Below are positions 19,681-29,280 of a DNA stretch of 63,880 nt, piece by piece (within the stretch, counting starts at the first letter, position 1; each line of letters starts with the position of its first letter). Source of the stretch: Alphaproteobacteria bacterium (GTDB taxonomy: Bacteria > Pseudomonadota > Alphaproteobacteria > Caulobacterales > Aquidulcibacteraceae). The stretch spans positions 1-63,880 of the forward strand of contig JAUIJZ010000009.1 of NCBI GenBank assembly GCA_030430715.1. Direction: 5' to 3'. Position numbers and translations under genes: made by a program. Under the pieces are notes generated by a model. The model had not been told where the DNA came from, searched no databases, and saw nothing but the letters and a program-made list of their open reading frames with translations.

Positions 19681-19738
19681 GGACTGCCTCCGTGCTTGCG
19701 AACGCAGCGTTTCCGTATGCGTTCCGCATTGAGTTCAG

Positions 19739-20977
19739 TCAGAGTCGCCGCACCGCGTATCCAGCGCCCTGCAGCGTCGCCATGATCTCCTCGGTCTGCT
19801 GCAAATCGCGTGTTTCGATTTCCACATCGAACTCAACGCCTTTCGCAGGCGCGCTGAGCGTGATGCGGTGGTGCTCGACCTGAAGAATATTTGCGCCGAG
19901 ATCGCCGATGATTTTCGCAACGTCGGCCAACATGCCGGGCCGGTCGTCGCCAAGAAAGCGCAGAACGGAGATGCGTCCTTCACGCACCAGCGCGCGTTCC
20001 AGCACGGCGGCGAGCAGACGCGTGTCGATATTGCCGCCCGAAAGCACGATGCCGCATTTCTTGCCGCTGAACTTTTGCGGCGCTGTGAGCAGAGCCGCGA
20101 GCGAAGCTGCGCCCGCGCCCTCGACCACCGTGCGTTCAGCGGTGACGTAAAGCGCGATGGCGCGCTCAAGCGCGGTTTCGTCGGTAAGGACGATGTCTTC
20201 GATCATTGGCTTGGCGACAGAGAAGGCGGTCTCGCCGACCTTCTTGACGGCAATGCCTTCGGCGATGGTCTGGCCGCCATCGCTGTTGCGCGGCGCCTTG
20301 CCCTGCATCTTGGCGGCAAAGAAAGGATAGAGCGCCGCTTCGACGCCGATGATGCGGATATCGGGCTTGATCGCCTTGGCGGCGGTCGCCATGCCGGCGA
20401 TGAGGCCGCCGCCGCCAATCGGGACGATCAGGCAATCGAGGTCCGGCGCGTCCTCCAGCATTTCAAGCGCGATGGTGCCTTGGCCGATGATGACGTCCAC
20501 ATCGTCGAACGGGTGTACGAAGACGAGGTCGCGCTGACGGCACATCTGCATCGCCGCGCCATAGGCGTCGTCGTAACTGTCGCCTTCGAGCACGACGGTG
20601 GCGCCGCGTGCGCGCGCGTTTGCGACCTTCACGTGCGGCGTGCCGCGCGGCATCACGATGGTGGTTGGGATGCCGAGCTGGTGGCCGTGAAAGGCGAGGC
20701 CCTGGGCGTGATTGCCGGCGGACGAGGCGATCACGCCGCGCTTCTTCTCGGCATCTGTGAGTTGGAGCAATTTGTTGAGCGCGCCGCGCTCCTTGAACGC
20801 CGCCGTATATTGGTCGTTCTCGTGCTTAACCCAGACGTCCGCGCCGGTAATTTCTGACAGCGCGCGGGAGCGGCGCATGGCAGTGCGCTCGATGCGGCCT
20901 TTCAGGCGCTCGGCGGCGGCGCGGATCGCGTCATACGTGACCGCGGCGCCCGCGGCGGGGGAGTGTGCGTCTGGCAT
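19739..20977 (-). CDS. ilvA: threonine ammonia-lyase with C-terminal ACT domain
   Basis: A PLP enzyme converting L-threonine to 2-oxobutanoate and ammonia, the entry step of isoleucine synthesis (412 aa). The PLP lysine is K62 in AAFKERGALNK, SSAGNHAQG binds substrate, and the glycine loop GGGGLIAG binds the PLP phosphate. Residues ~335-412 form a single ACT domain (VLRFLGDDRPGMLADVAKII), giving allosteric control, probably by isoleucine or valine. This short form with one ACT-like domain is the type common in Alphaproteobacteria; E. coli IlvA has two larger regulatory repeats. It could also deaminate serine. The gene probably has its own promoter in the 45-base gap to the acetyltransferase gene or is read through from it. 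Confidence 0.92.
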   Translation of the reverse strand: MPDAHSPAAGAAVTYDAIRAAAERLKGRIERTAMRRSRALSEITGADVWVKHENDQYTAAFKERGALNKLLQLTDAEKKRGVIASSAGNHAQGLAFHGHQLGIPTTIVMPRGTPHVKVANARARGATVVLEGDSYDDAYGAAMQMCRQRDLVFVHPFDDVDVIIGQGTIALEMLEDAPDLDCLIVPIGGGGLIAGMATAAKAIKPDIRIIGVEAALYPFFAAKMQGKAPRNSDGGQTIAEGIAVKKVGETAFSVAKPMIEDIVLTDETALERAIALYVTAERTVVEGAGAASLAALLTAPQKFSGKKCGIVLSGGNIDTRLLAAVLERALVREGRISVLRFLGDDRPGMLADVAKIIGDLGANILQVEHHRITLSAPAKGVEFDVEIETRDLQQTEEIMATLQGAGYAVRRL

Positions 20978-21022
20978 AGGGGGCGGAGCCTAAAGGGCGG
21001 CCCGTTCCGTTTCAATGCACCC

Positions 21023-22087
21023 CTAGGCGGCGAGCGCACGCATGAGGTCGAGCTTACGCATGGCCTTGCCTGGGAGGGCGGCCAATTTTGGGGCCGGCAG
21101 GCGCTCAATTCGTGAGCGTAGCGCGTATTGGGTCTGCCGGACTGTCCCGGACCAGGAGAGACCGGACGCCGCACCCCACTCCAGCATCCGCTGTGTGGTG
21201 GAGAGCTGGCGCTTATAGCGATACTCGCCCGGCCCGAAATCCACTTCCGCGAGGCCGTTGTCTCCGGCCCAGCCGATCACCCAGCGCGCCAATTGCACGC
21301 CGGGCGACGCCGTTTCGAAAGCGTCGTCGTGGCCGATGATCCACATGCTGAGGCCGCTTTTGCCGCGCAGGCAGAAATTGGCGGCGGCGAGGCGGCCGCC
21401 GATGCGCATGGTAAACAACAGGCCGCCGAAGCGCGGCGATTGCGAGTCAAAGCAGCCGTCGATGCTGTCGCGCACCCAGGGGGTATCCCAGATGGCGGGC
21501 TGTCCTGTTTGCTGCAATTGCGCGCGTTTCCACGCCAGCAGCGTTTCGTAATCGGCGCGGTCGCGCGAGATCGAGAAGCTCACTTGGCCGTAATCGCGCT
21601 CGAGTTTGCGTAGTTTTTTGTTGGTTTGGCGCACGAACTCACTGCGCTGCAGCTTGAGCGCCGCTTCATAGAGATCGCGGCCGCCATGCGTTTGTGCGAT
21701 CCACGACCCTTCAGAATGTGTGGCGGCGCCAGCGAGAATGGATTGTCCTGCGGGCACATGGGTGAGGTCGATGCGGCCCACTTTAAGCGCGCGGCACAAG
21801 GCGGCTGCGCTCACGTGAATATCCGGCGCGCCGACGACGCCCTGATAATCCGAGATTGGCGCGCCAAGGCCCATGGCGGCGAAGCGTGAGAGGCGTTGTG
21901 CGCCGAAATAGCCGTCGCCATCGCCGATAATGCAGACCCGCGCATCCGGTCGGACCGCGCCGATCAGGCGCGCCCATTCCGGGCTCAGATAGGGGCTGGC
22001 CAGGGCGGCGTCAGCATCCTGATGCGCCTGCCAGCGTTCACAATCAGAGCTGCTGAGCTCTTTGGGGTGTATCGTTTCGATACGCAC
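21023..22087 (-). CDS. GNAT/FemAB-like acyltransferase (CelD/BcsL type)
   Basis: 354 residues of the CelD-like GNAT superfamily. These proteins transfer acyl or aminoacyl groups and are often linked to polysaccharide or cell-surface modification. The C-terminal half carries the fold: a long helix with LLAWKRAQLQQTG, then GGLLFTMRIGGRLAAANFCL, and FGPGEYRYKRQLS, the last close to the conserved D/E-F-G-x-G-x-x-x-Y-K motif of this family. I chose GTG at 22087 because GAGG lies seven bases upstream. A longer frame to 22207 overlaps the divergent esterase. The nearest polysaccharide genes are 17 kb away, so its substrate is open. Confidence 0.8.
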   Translation of the reverse strand: MRIETIHPKELSSSDCERWQAHQDADAALASPYLSPEWARLIGAVRPDARVCIIGDGDGYFGAQRLSRFAAMGLGAPISDYQGVVGAPDIHVSAAALCRALKVGRIDLTHVPAGQSILAGAATHSEGSWIAQTHGGRDLYEAALKLQRSEFVRQTNKKLRKLERDYGQVSFSISRDRADYETLLAWKRAQLQQTGQPAIWDTPWVRDSIDGCFDSQSPRFGGLLFTMRIGGRLAAANFCLRGKSGLSMWIIGHDDAFETASPGVQLARWVIGWAGDNGLAEVDFGPGEYRYKRQLSTTQRMLEWGAASGLSWSGTVRQTQYALRSRIERLPAPKLAALPGKAMRKLDLMRALAA

Positions 22088-22104
22088 GAATGGTCCTCGC
22101 TCTG

Positions 22105-22121
22105 TTCGCCCGTCAGGCGAA
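22105..22121. repeat. short inverted repeat in the divergent promoter region
   Basis: TTCGCC, five bases, GGCGAA, between the divergent acetyltransferase and esterase genes. It could be an operator for either, but six-base arms are common by chance in GC-rich DNA. Confidence 0.25.
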
Positions 22122-22205
22122 GCAAGGATTTCGCCAATGGGCCGGCGAGGTTGTGGGGGCATGCCAGTCGGCGCATACATCCATGAGGGGAACAGGAGAG
22201 ATCGC

Positions 22206-23258
22206 ATGGCAATGGGACGCCGCCGCTTCCTGGCGACAGCTTTGGCTGGCGCTGGTTTTTCGGTGATGGGGGCGGGGCGCGCGCTAGCCCAGCCTGCCGA
22301 TCCAGCGCTGGCGGGTGTCCATCCGGAGCTTCGTGAACTCGCGGTGCAGCTTCTCCCCTACACCCGCAACATGCCGCAGCCAGGGCTCGCAACATTGGAG
22401 CAAACCCGGAGCGGCGCTACCGCTATGGCTGGGGCGCCTTTGGCGGATGTGCCCTATGAACGCCGCGAGATACCCGGAGCGCCTGGCCACCCAGATGTGG
22501 TGATCTACGTCATCAACGCCAAGTCCGAAGGCGCGCGCCCCGCGATCCTCTACACGCACGGCGGCGGTTTCATTGCAGGATCGGCAGCGGCGTCGCTTGC
22601 GGGAATTCAGAATGTCTGCAAGACGCTCGATTGCGCAGCCGTGAGCGTGGAATACCGGTTGGCACCCGAAACCACATATCGAGGATCGATCGAGGACAAT
22701 TACGCGGGTTTGAAATGGCTGCATCAAAACGCCGGATCTCTCGGCGTTGATGCCAATCGCATCGCGGTGATGGGCGAAAGCGCGGGCGGGGGGCACGCAG
22801 CTTTGCTCGCCATCGCCGCGCGAGACCGGGGCGAAGTTCCTGTCGCATTCCAGTGCCTCGTCTATCCGATGCTTGATGACCGGACCGGTTCGACGCGTCA
22901 GCAGCCGCCTCACATCGGCAATTTGGTCTGGACAGCGGCAAGTAATCGGTTCGGGTGGGAGAGTTTTCTCGGTGTGCCGCCGGGACGTCGCTCCGCGCCG
23001 GAGGGCGCAGTGCCGGCGCGTGTGGAAAATCTCGCCGGATTGCCACCAGCCTTTATCGGTGTCGGCACGCTCGACTTGTTTTGCATCGAAGACATCGAAT
23101 ACGCGCGGCGGCTGAACAATGCTGGCGTTACCGCCGAGTTGATCGTCGTACCCGGCGCGTTTCACGGCTTCGATGTGTTGCCGTTCCCAAGCAACGTGGC
23201 GGATGAATTCAACGCGGCGAAGCTTCGCGCGCTGCGGCTTGGGCTTGGTATCGCGTAA
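22206..23258 (+). CDS. Tat-exported alpha/beta-hydrolase of the hormone-sensitive-lipase family
   Basis: A secreted carboxylesterase of 350 aa. The N-terminus carries a twin-arginine signal (GRRRFLATALAGAGF) ending near ALAQP (residue ~29). The HSL-family oxyanion motif HGGG is at 118-121, the nucleophile is S192 in GESAGG, the acid is D290 (GTLDLF) or a nearby aspartate, and the base is H320 in AFHGFD. Tat export implies folding in the cytoplasm before transport. CAGGAGAG lies before the ATG at 22206; an ATG six bases on is an alternative. It is probably an esterase of acylated or aromatic substrates. It stands alone on its strand, convergent with the protease gene. Confidence 0.88.
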   Translation: MAMGRRRFLATALAGAGFSVMGAGRALAQPADPALAGVHPELRELAVQLLPYTRNMPQPGLATLEQTRSGATAMAGAPLADVPYERREIPGAPGHPDVVIYVINAKSEGARPAILYTHGGGFIAGSAAASLAGIQNVCKTLDCAAVSVEYRLAPETTYRGSIEDNYAGLKWLHQNAGSLGVDANRIAVMGESAGGGHAALLAIAARDRGEVPVAFQCLVYPMLDDRTGSTRQQPPHIGNLVWTAASNRFGWESFLGVPPGRRSAPEGAVPARVENLAGLPPAFIGVGTLDLFCIEDIEYARRLNNAGVTAELIVVPGAFHGFDVLPFPSNVADEFNAAKLRALRLGLGIA

Positions 23259-23298
23259 TGCTCCGCGCCGCAGAAGCTGAGCGCGTGTGCGTTTCCAG

Positions 23299-24570
23299 TT
23301 AGCGCCTTGGCCGCACCGGCGTCGGGTTGCCCGCGCCCACGCCCGGTTTGCCGCCAACGCCTAGCCCGCCGACGCGTGTGCCGGTGCGCCCTGCGACGAA
23401 GTCCGGCACGCGCGCCGCGAAGCCCGCCGCGCTCACGGCGATATAGAGGAAGGGGCCGTTCGGGTTGGAGCGGAAGCTGGAATCCACGCCGATCACGTTG
23501 AACCCTTGGCCGCTGCGTACGAGGAACGAGGAGCCGGAATCGCCACGCGTGGTGTCGCATTCGTGCGCGAATGTATTGTCCGGATAGACCGTCGCCATGC
23601 GGCAGCGCAGATTGCCGGAGAGGTGGTCGCCCGTATCCCAGGAATAGCCTGCCTGCATGAGATCGGTTGCGAGCGCCGTGCGTCCGCCTTGGCCGGTGAG
23701 GTTGTGCACGCCGGCATAGCCGAGCGTGTCGCCAAGCGGCTGGTCCAGGCGCAGCAGCGCCCAGTCGAGGCCGTCGATGTCGTCGCTTCCGGCGAAGCGC
23801 TGATAATTGAATTGTTGATCGATGAGATAGGCGGTAATGCGCGCGTTTTGCCCGCCGGACGCTTCAAAACTTCCCGCCGCATTGAGGCTTCCGCTTGGAT
23901 GCAGGCAATGCGCGGCAGTGACGACAACGTTCGGCGCGATCAAAGTCGCGGTGCAGGTGGCGCCGCCATCCATGTGGAGCCTGCCGACGAAGCGCCAGGG
24001 CGTTTCATTGGTGTTGACGAGTATGCGGTCGTCGCGTCCGAAGAAGTGATCATTGATACTCGTTGGCCGCGTGCGCCCGCGGCAATCGGAGCGGTCGGTG
24101 CGCGGCGCGCAGCGTCCGCCAGGGCCGTCTTCGCACACATTGTTGAAGGCTGTAGCGCAGCTGTCATTCTGATTGCGCATCCAGGAAATCTCGCCGCAAT
24201 CGGTGCGGTCGGTGCCTTGGGTGCAGGCCCCCGTACCGAAATTGGGCTCGTCACATTCGCCGTCGCGGGCAAAGCGGCAGCTATCGTTTTCGCCTTCGCG
24301 CAAGTGCCGGCAATCAGAATAATCAGTGCCCATCGTGCATGCGCCGGTGCCGATATCGGGATCGTCGCACTCATTGTCTCGCGCCCAGCGGCACGTATCG
24401 TTGCCGCGTTGGGGCGCTCCGGCGCCGCCGGGCTTGCGTGGCACTGATTGTTTTTCCACGGCCGGCGCGCGGACGCTGATATCGGACGCGCTTACAAGCC
24501 CCGAGGCGGTTGCAAGATGCGCAGCGAACAGACAAGCCGCGATTGTTGTTGCCCCCGCCAATAGCCGCAT
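23299..24570 (-). CDS. secreted trypsin-like serine protease with three Cys-rich repeats
   Basis: A 423-residue exported protein with an N-terminal signal (~1-23). Three four-cysteine repeats follow (58-87, 96-125, 136-163) with the pattern C-R-x-A-R-D-x-E-C-D and G-T-G-A-C-x-x-G-T-D-x-x-D-C. They are rich in Asp/Glu and so may bind calcium; they recall LDL-receptor class A modules only superficially. Residues ~190-390 form a chymotrypsin-fold domain with H221 (TAAHC), D269 (DWALLRL) and S345 (RGDSGSS). The C-terminus is a Gly/Pro-rich tail. The combination suggests an extracellular or surface protease with adhesion-like repeats. I use the ATG at 24570, after GCGGGGA. The gene diverges from the FKBP gene. 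Confidence 0.85.
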   Translation of the reverse strand: MRLLAGATTIAACLFAAHLATASGLVSASDISVRAPAVEKQSVPRKPGGAGAPQRGNDTCRWARDNECDDPDIGTGACTMGTDYSDCRHLREGENDSCRFARDGECDEPNFGTGACTQGTDRTDCGEISWMRNQNDSCATAFNNVCEDGPGGRCAPRTDRSDCRGRTRPTSINDHFFGRDDRILVNTNETPWRFVGRLHMDGGATCTATLIAPNVVVTAAHCLHPSGSLNAAGSFEASGGQNARITAYLIDQQFNYQRFAGSDDIDGLDWALLRLDQPLGDTLGYAGVHNLTGQGGRTALATDLMQAGYSWDTGDHLSGNLRCRMATVYPDNTFAHECDTTRGDSGSSFLVRSGQGFNVIGVDSSFRSNPNGPFLYIAVSAAGFAARVPDFVAGRTGTRVGGLGVGGKPGVGAGNPTPVRPRR

Positions 24571-24730
24571 ATCTGGTCCCCGCTGCTTCCTTGCCGGGCT
24601 AAGCCTAACGTGCGCCGCGTGCGAGTGAAAGCCGTGGACGCATGGCTTGATCTTCCGGTTCGGCTCTGAAACAAGCGCGCATGGCCGCTTGTCCGTCTTG
24701 CCGGCGATAAGTCTAGGAAGCTCCACAATA

Positions 24731-25249
24731 ATGATCCGAAAACTGATGATTGCAGCCGTGCTTGTTGTGTCGGCTTGCGGCAATGGCGGCGACGTGATGC
24801 GGGAGATAGAACGCGCCGAGGCGGAGGATGTCGCGGCGGAAAATGAGGGCGTGACGCTGGAAGAGCCGCAGACGCTGCCGTCCGGCTTGATCCTGCAATT
24901 CCGCCGGCGCGGAGAAGATCAGAGCTTGGCGCAGCCGACGCTCAATGCGGCGGTGCTGGTGCATTATGAAGGCAAGCTTGCCGATACGGGGACGGTGTTC
25001 GATTCCTCCTTCGCGCGTGGCCAGCCGGCTGAGTTTCCGTTGAACGCCGTGGTGCCGGGCTTTTCGGAAGCGATCACGCACATGCGTCCGGGCGATGAAG
25101 TGTTGGCGACATTCCCGGGCGAGCTTGGCTATGGCGCCGAAGGACGTCCGCCGCGCATTCCGCCGAACGCGGCGCTGCAATTCCGTATTCGTTTGCTCGC
25201 ATTCCAAGAACCGAATGGCGAGATCGTCGGAGAGTTGCCGCAGCCGTGA
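24731..25249 (+). CDS. FKBP-type peptidyl-prolyl isomerase, lipoprotein
   Basis: 172 residues with a signal ending in a lipobox (VVSAC, C16), placing a prolyl isomerase on the periplasmic face of a membrane. Residues ~75-165 match the FKBP fold: VLVHYEGKLADTGTVFDSS, then FPLNAVVPGFSEAITHMRPGD, then GYGAEG and IPPNAALQFRIRLL. The key binding-site residues (Y, F, D, V-x-G-F/W) are largely present; the tryptophan at the pocket floor is replaced by phenylalanine, as in many bacterial forms. It likely helps fold envelope proteins. GGAAG precedes the ATG. Its last codons overlap the argE-like start by four bases. Confidence 0.88.
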   Translation: MIRKLMIAAVLVVSACGNGGDVMREIERAEAEDVAAENEGVTLEEPQTLPSGLILQFRRRGEDQSLAQPTLNAAVLVHYEGKLADTGTVFDSSFARGQPAEFPLNAVVPGFSEAITHMRPGDEVLATFPGELGYGAEGRPPRIPPNAALQFRIRLLAFQEPNGEIVGELPQP

Positions 25250-26397
25250 GCGATATCGGCCCGACGATCGATATTCTCTCGCGTCTCGTCGCGTTCGATA
25301 CGACGTCGCGCAATTCGAACCTGCATCTGATCGAATGGGTGGAGGCGTTCTTAAGCGCGCGCGGTGTGACCACGCGGCGCGTGCCGAACCCCGACCACAG
25401 CAAGGCCAATTTATTTGCCGTGATCGGCCCGCCCGTGCCGGGCGGGGTGGTGCTGTCGGGGCACACGGATGTTGTGCCGGTGGACGGCCAGGAATGGTCT
25501 AGCGATCCGTGGGTGCTGACCGAACGGGACGGCAAGCTCTATGGGCGCGGCGCGTCCGACATGAAAAGCTTTCTCGCGCTTTCCCTCGCGCATGTCGATG
25601 CGATGCAGACAGCGCCGCTGAAGCGGCCAATTATTCTTGCGTTTTCCTACGACGAGGAAATTGGCTGTCTCGGCGCGCCGTTCATGATCGAGGAAATCGC
25701 AAAGCTCGACGCCAAACCGGCGGCGGTGATCGTCGGCGAGCCCACCAGCATGCGCGTGGTTTCCGCGCATAAGGGTATTCGCGGTTTCATTGTCGAGATC
25801 ACGGGCCGCGAAGGACATTCCAGTTTGCCGGATGCCGGCGTATCGGCGGTGATGGAAGCGCTCAAGCTAATGTCGTTGATCGCGCAGATGGGTGAGGAGG
25901 TGCGCGCTGAACCCGATCCGCGCTTCAATCCGCCTTGGCCGACGATGACGATTGGCAAGATAGAGGGCGGCACGGCGCTCAATATCCTCGCGCGCCGTTG
26001 TGAGTTCATGTGGGATTTGCGCGCCGCGAGTTCAGCGCAGGCCGACGCGATAGAAGCGCGTTTTCTTGAAGCCGCTGATCGCCTCAATGCAGAGATCAAG
26101 GCGCGCGCGCCGGAGGGCGGGGTCAAGGTGACGCGCCGCTCGGCTACGCCGGAACTTGCGCTTGATGGCGATAGCGCCGCGGAAATGCTGGCGCGCGCGA
26201 TCACCGGCGACAATGAAACCCGCGCCGTTTCCTATGCCGCCGAAGCCGGGCAGTTCCAAAGCGCGGGTTTGCCCGCAGTTTTGTGCGGTCCAGGCTCGAT
26301 CGAACAGGCGCATCAACCGGACGAATGGATCGAGATTGCGCAGATTGAAGAAGGCGTGGAATTCATGCGTAAGCTGATCGCGCGGCTCAGCGCATAG
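25246..26397 (+). CDS. argE: acetylornithine deacetylase / M20 family metallohydrolase
   Basis: A cytoplasmic zinc enzyme (383 aa) removing the acetyl group of N-acetylornithine in arginine synthesis. Metal and catalytic residues of the M20 family are visible: H73 and D75 (SGHTDVVP), D105 (GRGASDMK), E137/E138 (YDEEIG), E165 (VGEPT), and a C-terminal histidine in IEQAHQPDEW. A dimerisation domain interrupts it at ~180-290. The GTG start overlaps the FKBP stop (GTGA), giving coupled translation, an odd functional pairing. Related M20 deacylases are hard to separate by eye; the SDMK and TDVVPVDG patterns favour ArgE. Confidence 0.85.
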   Translation: MSDIGPTIDILSRLVAFDTTSRNSNLHLIEWVEAFLSARGVTTRRVPNPDHSKANLFAVIGPPVPGGVVLSGHTDVVPVDGQEWSSDPWVLTERDGKLYGRGASDMKSFLALSLAHVDAMQTAPLKRPIILAFSYDEEIGCLGAPFMIEEIAKLDAKPAAVIVGEPTSMRVVSAHKGIRGFIVEITGREGHSSLPDAGVSAVMEALKLMSLIAQMGEEVRAEPDPRFNPPWPTMTIGKIEGGTALNILARRCEFMWDLRAASSAQADAIEARFLEAADRLNAEIKARAPEGGVKVTRRSATPELALDGDSAAEMLARAITGDNETRAVSYAAEAGQFQSAGLPAVLCGPGSIEQAHQPDEWIEIAQIEEGVEFMRKLIARLSA

Positions 26398-26426
26398 AAG
26401 CCGCGCCCAGCAGGGAGGTTGGCGCC

Positions 26427-27218
26427 ATGAGATTGCAGGGCAAGGTCGCGGTCATCACAGGCGCTGGATCCGGTATGGGAAGGGCGATGGCGGAAGTGTT
26501 CGTCGCTGAGGGCGCCAAAGTGGTTTGCGCCGATATAAGCGGCCAGCAGAATGAGGTCGCAGCGGCGCTGGGCGACAAAGCGGTCGGCGTGCATGCTGAC
26601 GTTTCCAAAACCGAAGACGTGCAAAGCATGATCGCGGCGGCGGAAAAGAGTTTCGGCCGGCTCGACGTGCTCTGCAACAATGCGGGCTTTGGCGGCGGCC
26701 TTAAGGCGCTGCACGAACAGACCGAAGACCTCTACGACACTGTCCACGCCGTGAATCTCAAAGGTGTGTTTCTCGGCATGAAATACGGCATTCCGCTCAT
26801 GCTGAAATCAGGCGGCGGATCGATCATCAATACGGCTTCCGCAGCGGGCGTTGTCGGATGGATGGGGCATAGCGTCTATGCGGCGGCGAAAGCGGGCGTG
26901 CTGCAGATGACGAAATGCGCCGCGCTTGATTATGCGGAGCAGAACATTCGCGTGAATGCGATCTGCCCCGGCTATACGTGGACGGGATTGGTGCCCGCGT
27001 CGAAGACGATGCCGGAGCCGCCGCCCGGCGCCCAAGTGCCCGTGGTGCCGATGAAACGTTGGGGACGCGCCAGCGACATCGCGAATGCGGCGCTCTTCTT
27101 GGCGAGCGATGAGTCCGCTTATGTCACAGGCGTGACGCTCCCCGTCGATGGCGGCTATTGCGCAGGACGCGCCGAGCTGATCGCCAACGCATCTGATCTC
27201 TCACCGGCGAAAAGCTAG
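26427..27218 (+). CDS. short-chain dehydrogenase/reductase (classical SDR)
   Basis: An NAD(P)-dependent oxidoreductase of 263 aa. The cofactor loop is TGAGSGMG (11-18), NNAG is at 84-87, and the catalytic residues are S138, Y151 and K155 (YAAAK). D36 in VVCADIS after strand two favours NAD over NADP. The C-terminal PVDGGY is typical. The substrate is unknown. GGGAGG lies nine bases upstream of the ATG. It is co-directional with argE (29-base gap) but has no clear metabolic link. Its stop overlaps the nadE stop in the four bases CTAG. Confidence 0.9.
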   Translation: MRLQGKVAVITGAGSGMGRAMAEVFVAEGAKVVCADISGQQNEVAAALGDKAVGVHADVSKTEDVQSMIAAAEKSFGRLDVLCNNAGFGGGLKALHEQTEDLYDTVHAVNLKGVFLGMKYGIPLMLKSGGGSIINTASAAGVVGWMGHSVYAAAKAGVLQMTKCAALDYAEQNIRVNAICPGYTWTGLVPASKTMPEPPPGAQVPVVPMKRWGRASDIANAALFLASDESAYVTGVTLPVDGGYCAGRAELIANASDLSPAKS

Positions 27219-29236
27219 TCCAATTTTTCCGGCGCGTTGCGCTCAAGCTCCGCCAGCCACGTCTTGGCTGATGCATCGCTGGGCGCGCGCCAATCGCCGC
27301 GCGGAGAAAGCGCGCCGCCTGAGACGATCTTGGGGCCGTTCGGCACGGCCGAGCGCTTGTACTGGTTGGCGAAGAAGCGCTTGATGAAAACGGTCAGCCA
27401 GCTGCGCAGTTCTTCATAGCTGTATTTCTCGCCCCATGCTGTCCAGGCGAGGAACAGGATTTTGCTCGGCGCCATACCGAAGCGAGTCAGCCAATAGAGC
27501 GTGAAATCCTGCAATTCGTAAGGGCCGACGACGGCCTGTGTGCTCTGCGCCGTTTCGCCGGGAATGAGTTCGGGGCTGATTTCAGTGTCGAGCACGCTCA
27601 GAAGCGTTTCGGCCGCGTCGGCGAAAAAGTCTTGTGCCGCGGCCCAACGCGTGAGGTGCTGGATCAGCGTTTTCGGCGCGCCGCAATTGACGTTGTAGTG
27701 CGACATGTGATCGCCAACGCCATACGTGCACCAGCCTAGCGCAAGCTCTGAAAGATCGCCTGTGCCGACGACGAAACCGCCCTCCTTGTTTGCGAGCCGG
27801 AAAAGGTAGTCGGTGCGGATGCCCGCCTGTACATTTTCATAGGCGACGTCGTAAACCGGCTCGCCCTTGGCTGCGGGATGGTTCAGCTCTTTGAGCATCA
27901 ATTGCGCAAGCGGCTCGATTGAAACTTCACGCGCATCGATCTTAAGCGCGCGCATCAGCGCCCAAGCGTTGGCTTTGGTTTCAGCGCTTGTGGCGAAACC
28001 GGGCATGGTGACGCCGATAATATTCTTGCGCGGCAGGCCGAGCAAATCGAAGGCGCGGGCGGCGACGATCAGCGCGTGCGTGGAATCGATGCCGCCGGAC
28101 ACGCCGATCACGACGCGCTTGGCGCCAGTGGCTTCGATGCGCTTGGCCAGACCCGCGACCTGAATATTGTAAGCTTCGTAGCAATCGCTATCGAGCCGCG
28201 CGGGGTCGTCGGGCACGAATGGGAATTGGTCGAGGTGGCGCTGCAGGGGAAGGGCGTCTTGCGGCGCACCGAGCGAAAACGGGACGGCGATGAAATCCGC
28301 TGCTTCGCCTTCATGCGTACGCGCACAATCGCGGAAACTAGATAGGCGCCGGCGTTCTTGCGCGATGCGCGAGACGTCAATATCGGCGAGGATAAGTTTT
28401 GGTGTGCGCGAGAAGCGTTCGCCTTCGGCTAATTTCTCGCCCATCTCGTAAGCGACGATTTGGCCGTCCCATGCGAGATCGGTTGTGGACTCGCCAATGC
28501 CGGCGGCTGCGAACACGTAGGCTGCTGTTGTGCGGCGCGATTGGGAATCGCAGAGCACTTTGCGATCTTCGGCTTTGCCGACCAGGACATTGGAAGCCGA
28601 GAGATTCAGCAGCACCGTCGCGCCAGCGAGCGCCGCGAGGCTGGACGGCGGCACGGGCGTCCAGAAATCCTCGCAGATCTCGGCGTGGAAAACGAAATCG
28701 CGCACATCTTCAGCGGCGAATAAGAGATCGGCGCCGAAGGGGATTTCGCGGCCCGCGATGGAGATCATCCCTTCGTCAGCATCGGCCGCACTGGCAAAAT
28801 GCCGTTTCTCGTAGAACTCGCGATAATTGGGCAGATAGCTCTTCGGTACAGCGCCGAGGAATTCGCCGCGGCCGATAATGACGGCGCAATTGTAAATCGC
28901 GCCCTTGAGCCGCAGCGGCGCGCCGACGATCACAAGCGGGAACAGTTTTTTGCTCTCGGTGCGTAATTCCTCCAGAGCCGCCTCGACCGCGTCCAATAAC
29001 GCGTCTTGGAGCAGCAAGTCGTCGATGGCGTAGCCGCTGATTGAAAGCTCGGGCGTCAGCAGCAACGCCGCCTTTGCGGCGTCCGCCTCGCGCCAAAATG
29101 AAATGATGGCTTGCGCGTTCGCAGCTGGATCGGCGGGCGCTGTGATGGGCGCGCAGGCGCCTACGCGCACGAAGCCGTGCGTATAAAAGGATGCAAAGCT
29201 AGGGGCCGTGTCGGCCGGGGGTTTGCGGGCGGGCAT
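27215..29236 (-). CDS. nadE: glutamine-hydrolysing NAD+ synthase
   Basis: The final step of NAD synthesis: ATP-dependent amidation of nicotinate adenine dinucleotide with glutamine (673 aa). Residues ~15-300 form a nitrilase-type glutaminase with its triad glutamate (TPELSISGY), lysine (SYLPNYREF) and cysteine (AEICEDFW). Residues ~325-673 form the synthetase with the PP-loop [11 protein letters not shown] and the downstream [13 protein letters not shown]. This is the long, Actinobacteria/alphaproteobacteria-like form in which ammonia is channelled between domains. All key residues are present. It is an essential housekeeping gene, convergent with the SDR. Confidence 0.94.
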   Translation of the reverse strand: MPARKPPADTAPSFASFYTHGFVRVGACAPITAPADPAANAQAIISFWREADAAKAALLLTPELSISGYAIDDLLLQDALLDAVEAALEELRTESKKLFPLVIVGAPLRLKGAIYNCAVIIGRGEFLGAVPKSYLPNYREFYEKRHFASAADADEGMISIAGREIPFGADLLFAAEDVRDFVFHAEICEDFWTPVPPSSLAALAGATVLLNLSASNVLVGKAEDRKVLCDSQSRRTTAAYVFAAAGIGESTTDLAWDGQIVAYEMGEKLAEGERFSRTPKLILADIDVSRIAQERRRLSSFRDCARTHEGEAADFIAVPFSLGAPQDALPLQRHLDQFPFVPDDPARLDSDCYEAYNIQVAGLAKRIEATGAKRVVIGVSGGIDSTHALIVAARAFDLLGLPRKNIIGVTMPGFATSAETKANAWALMRALKIDAREVSIEPLAQLMLKELNHPAAKGEPVYDVAYENVQAGIRTDYLFRLANKEGGFVVGTGDLSELALGWCTYGVGDHMSHYNVNCGAPKTLIQHLTRWAAAQDFFADAAETLLSVLDTEISPELIPGETAQSTQAVVGPYELQDFTLYWLTRFGMAPSKILFLAWTAWGEKYSYEELRSWLTVFIKRFFANQYKRSAVPNGPKIVSGGALSPRGDWRAPSDASAKTWLAELERNAPEKLD

Positions 29237-29280
29237 CGCGCCAGCCTATCAGCTTATGCTCAACGCGACCATAAGCGTGG

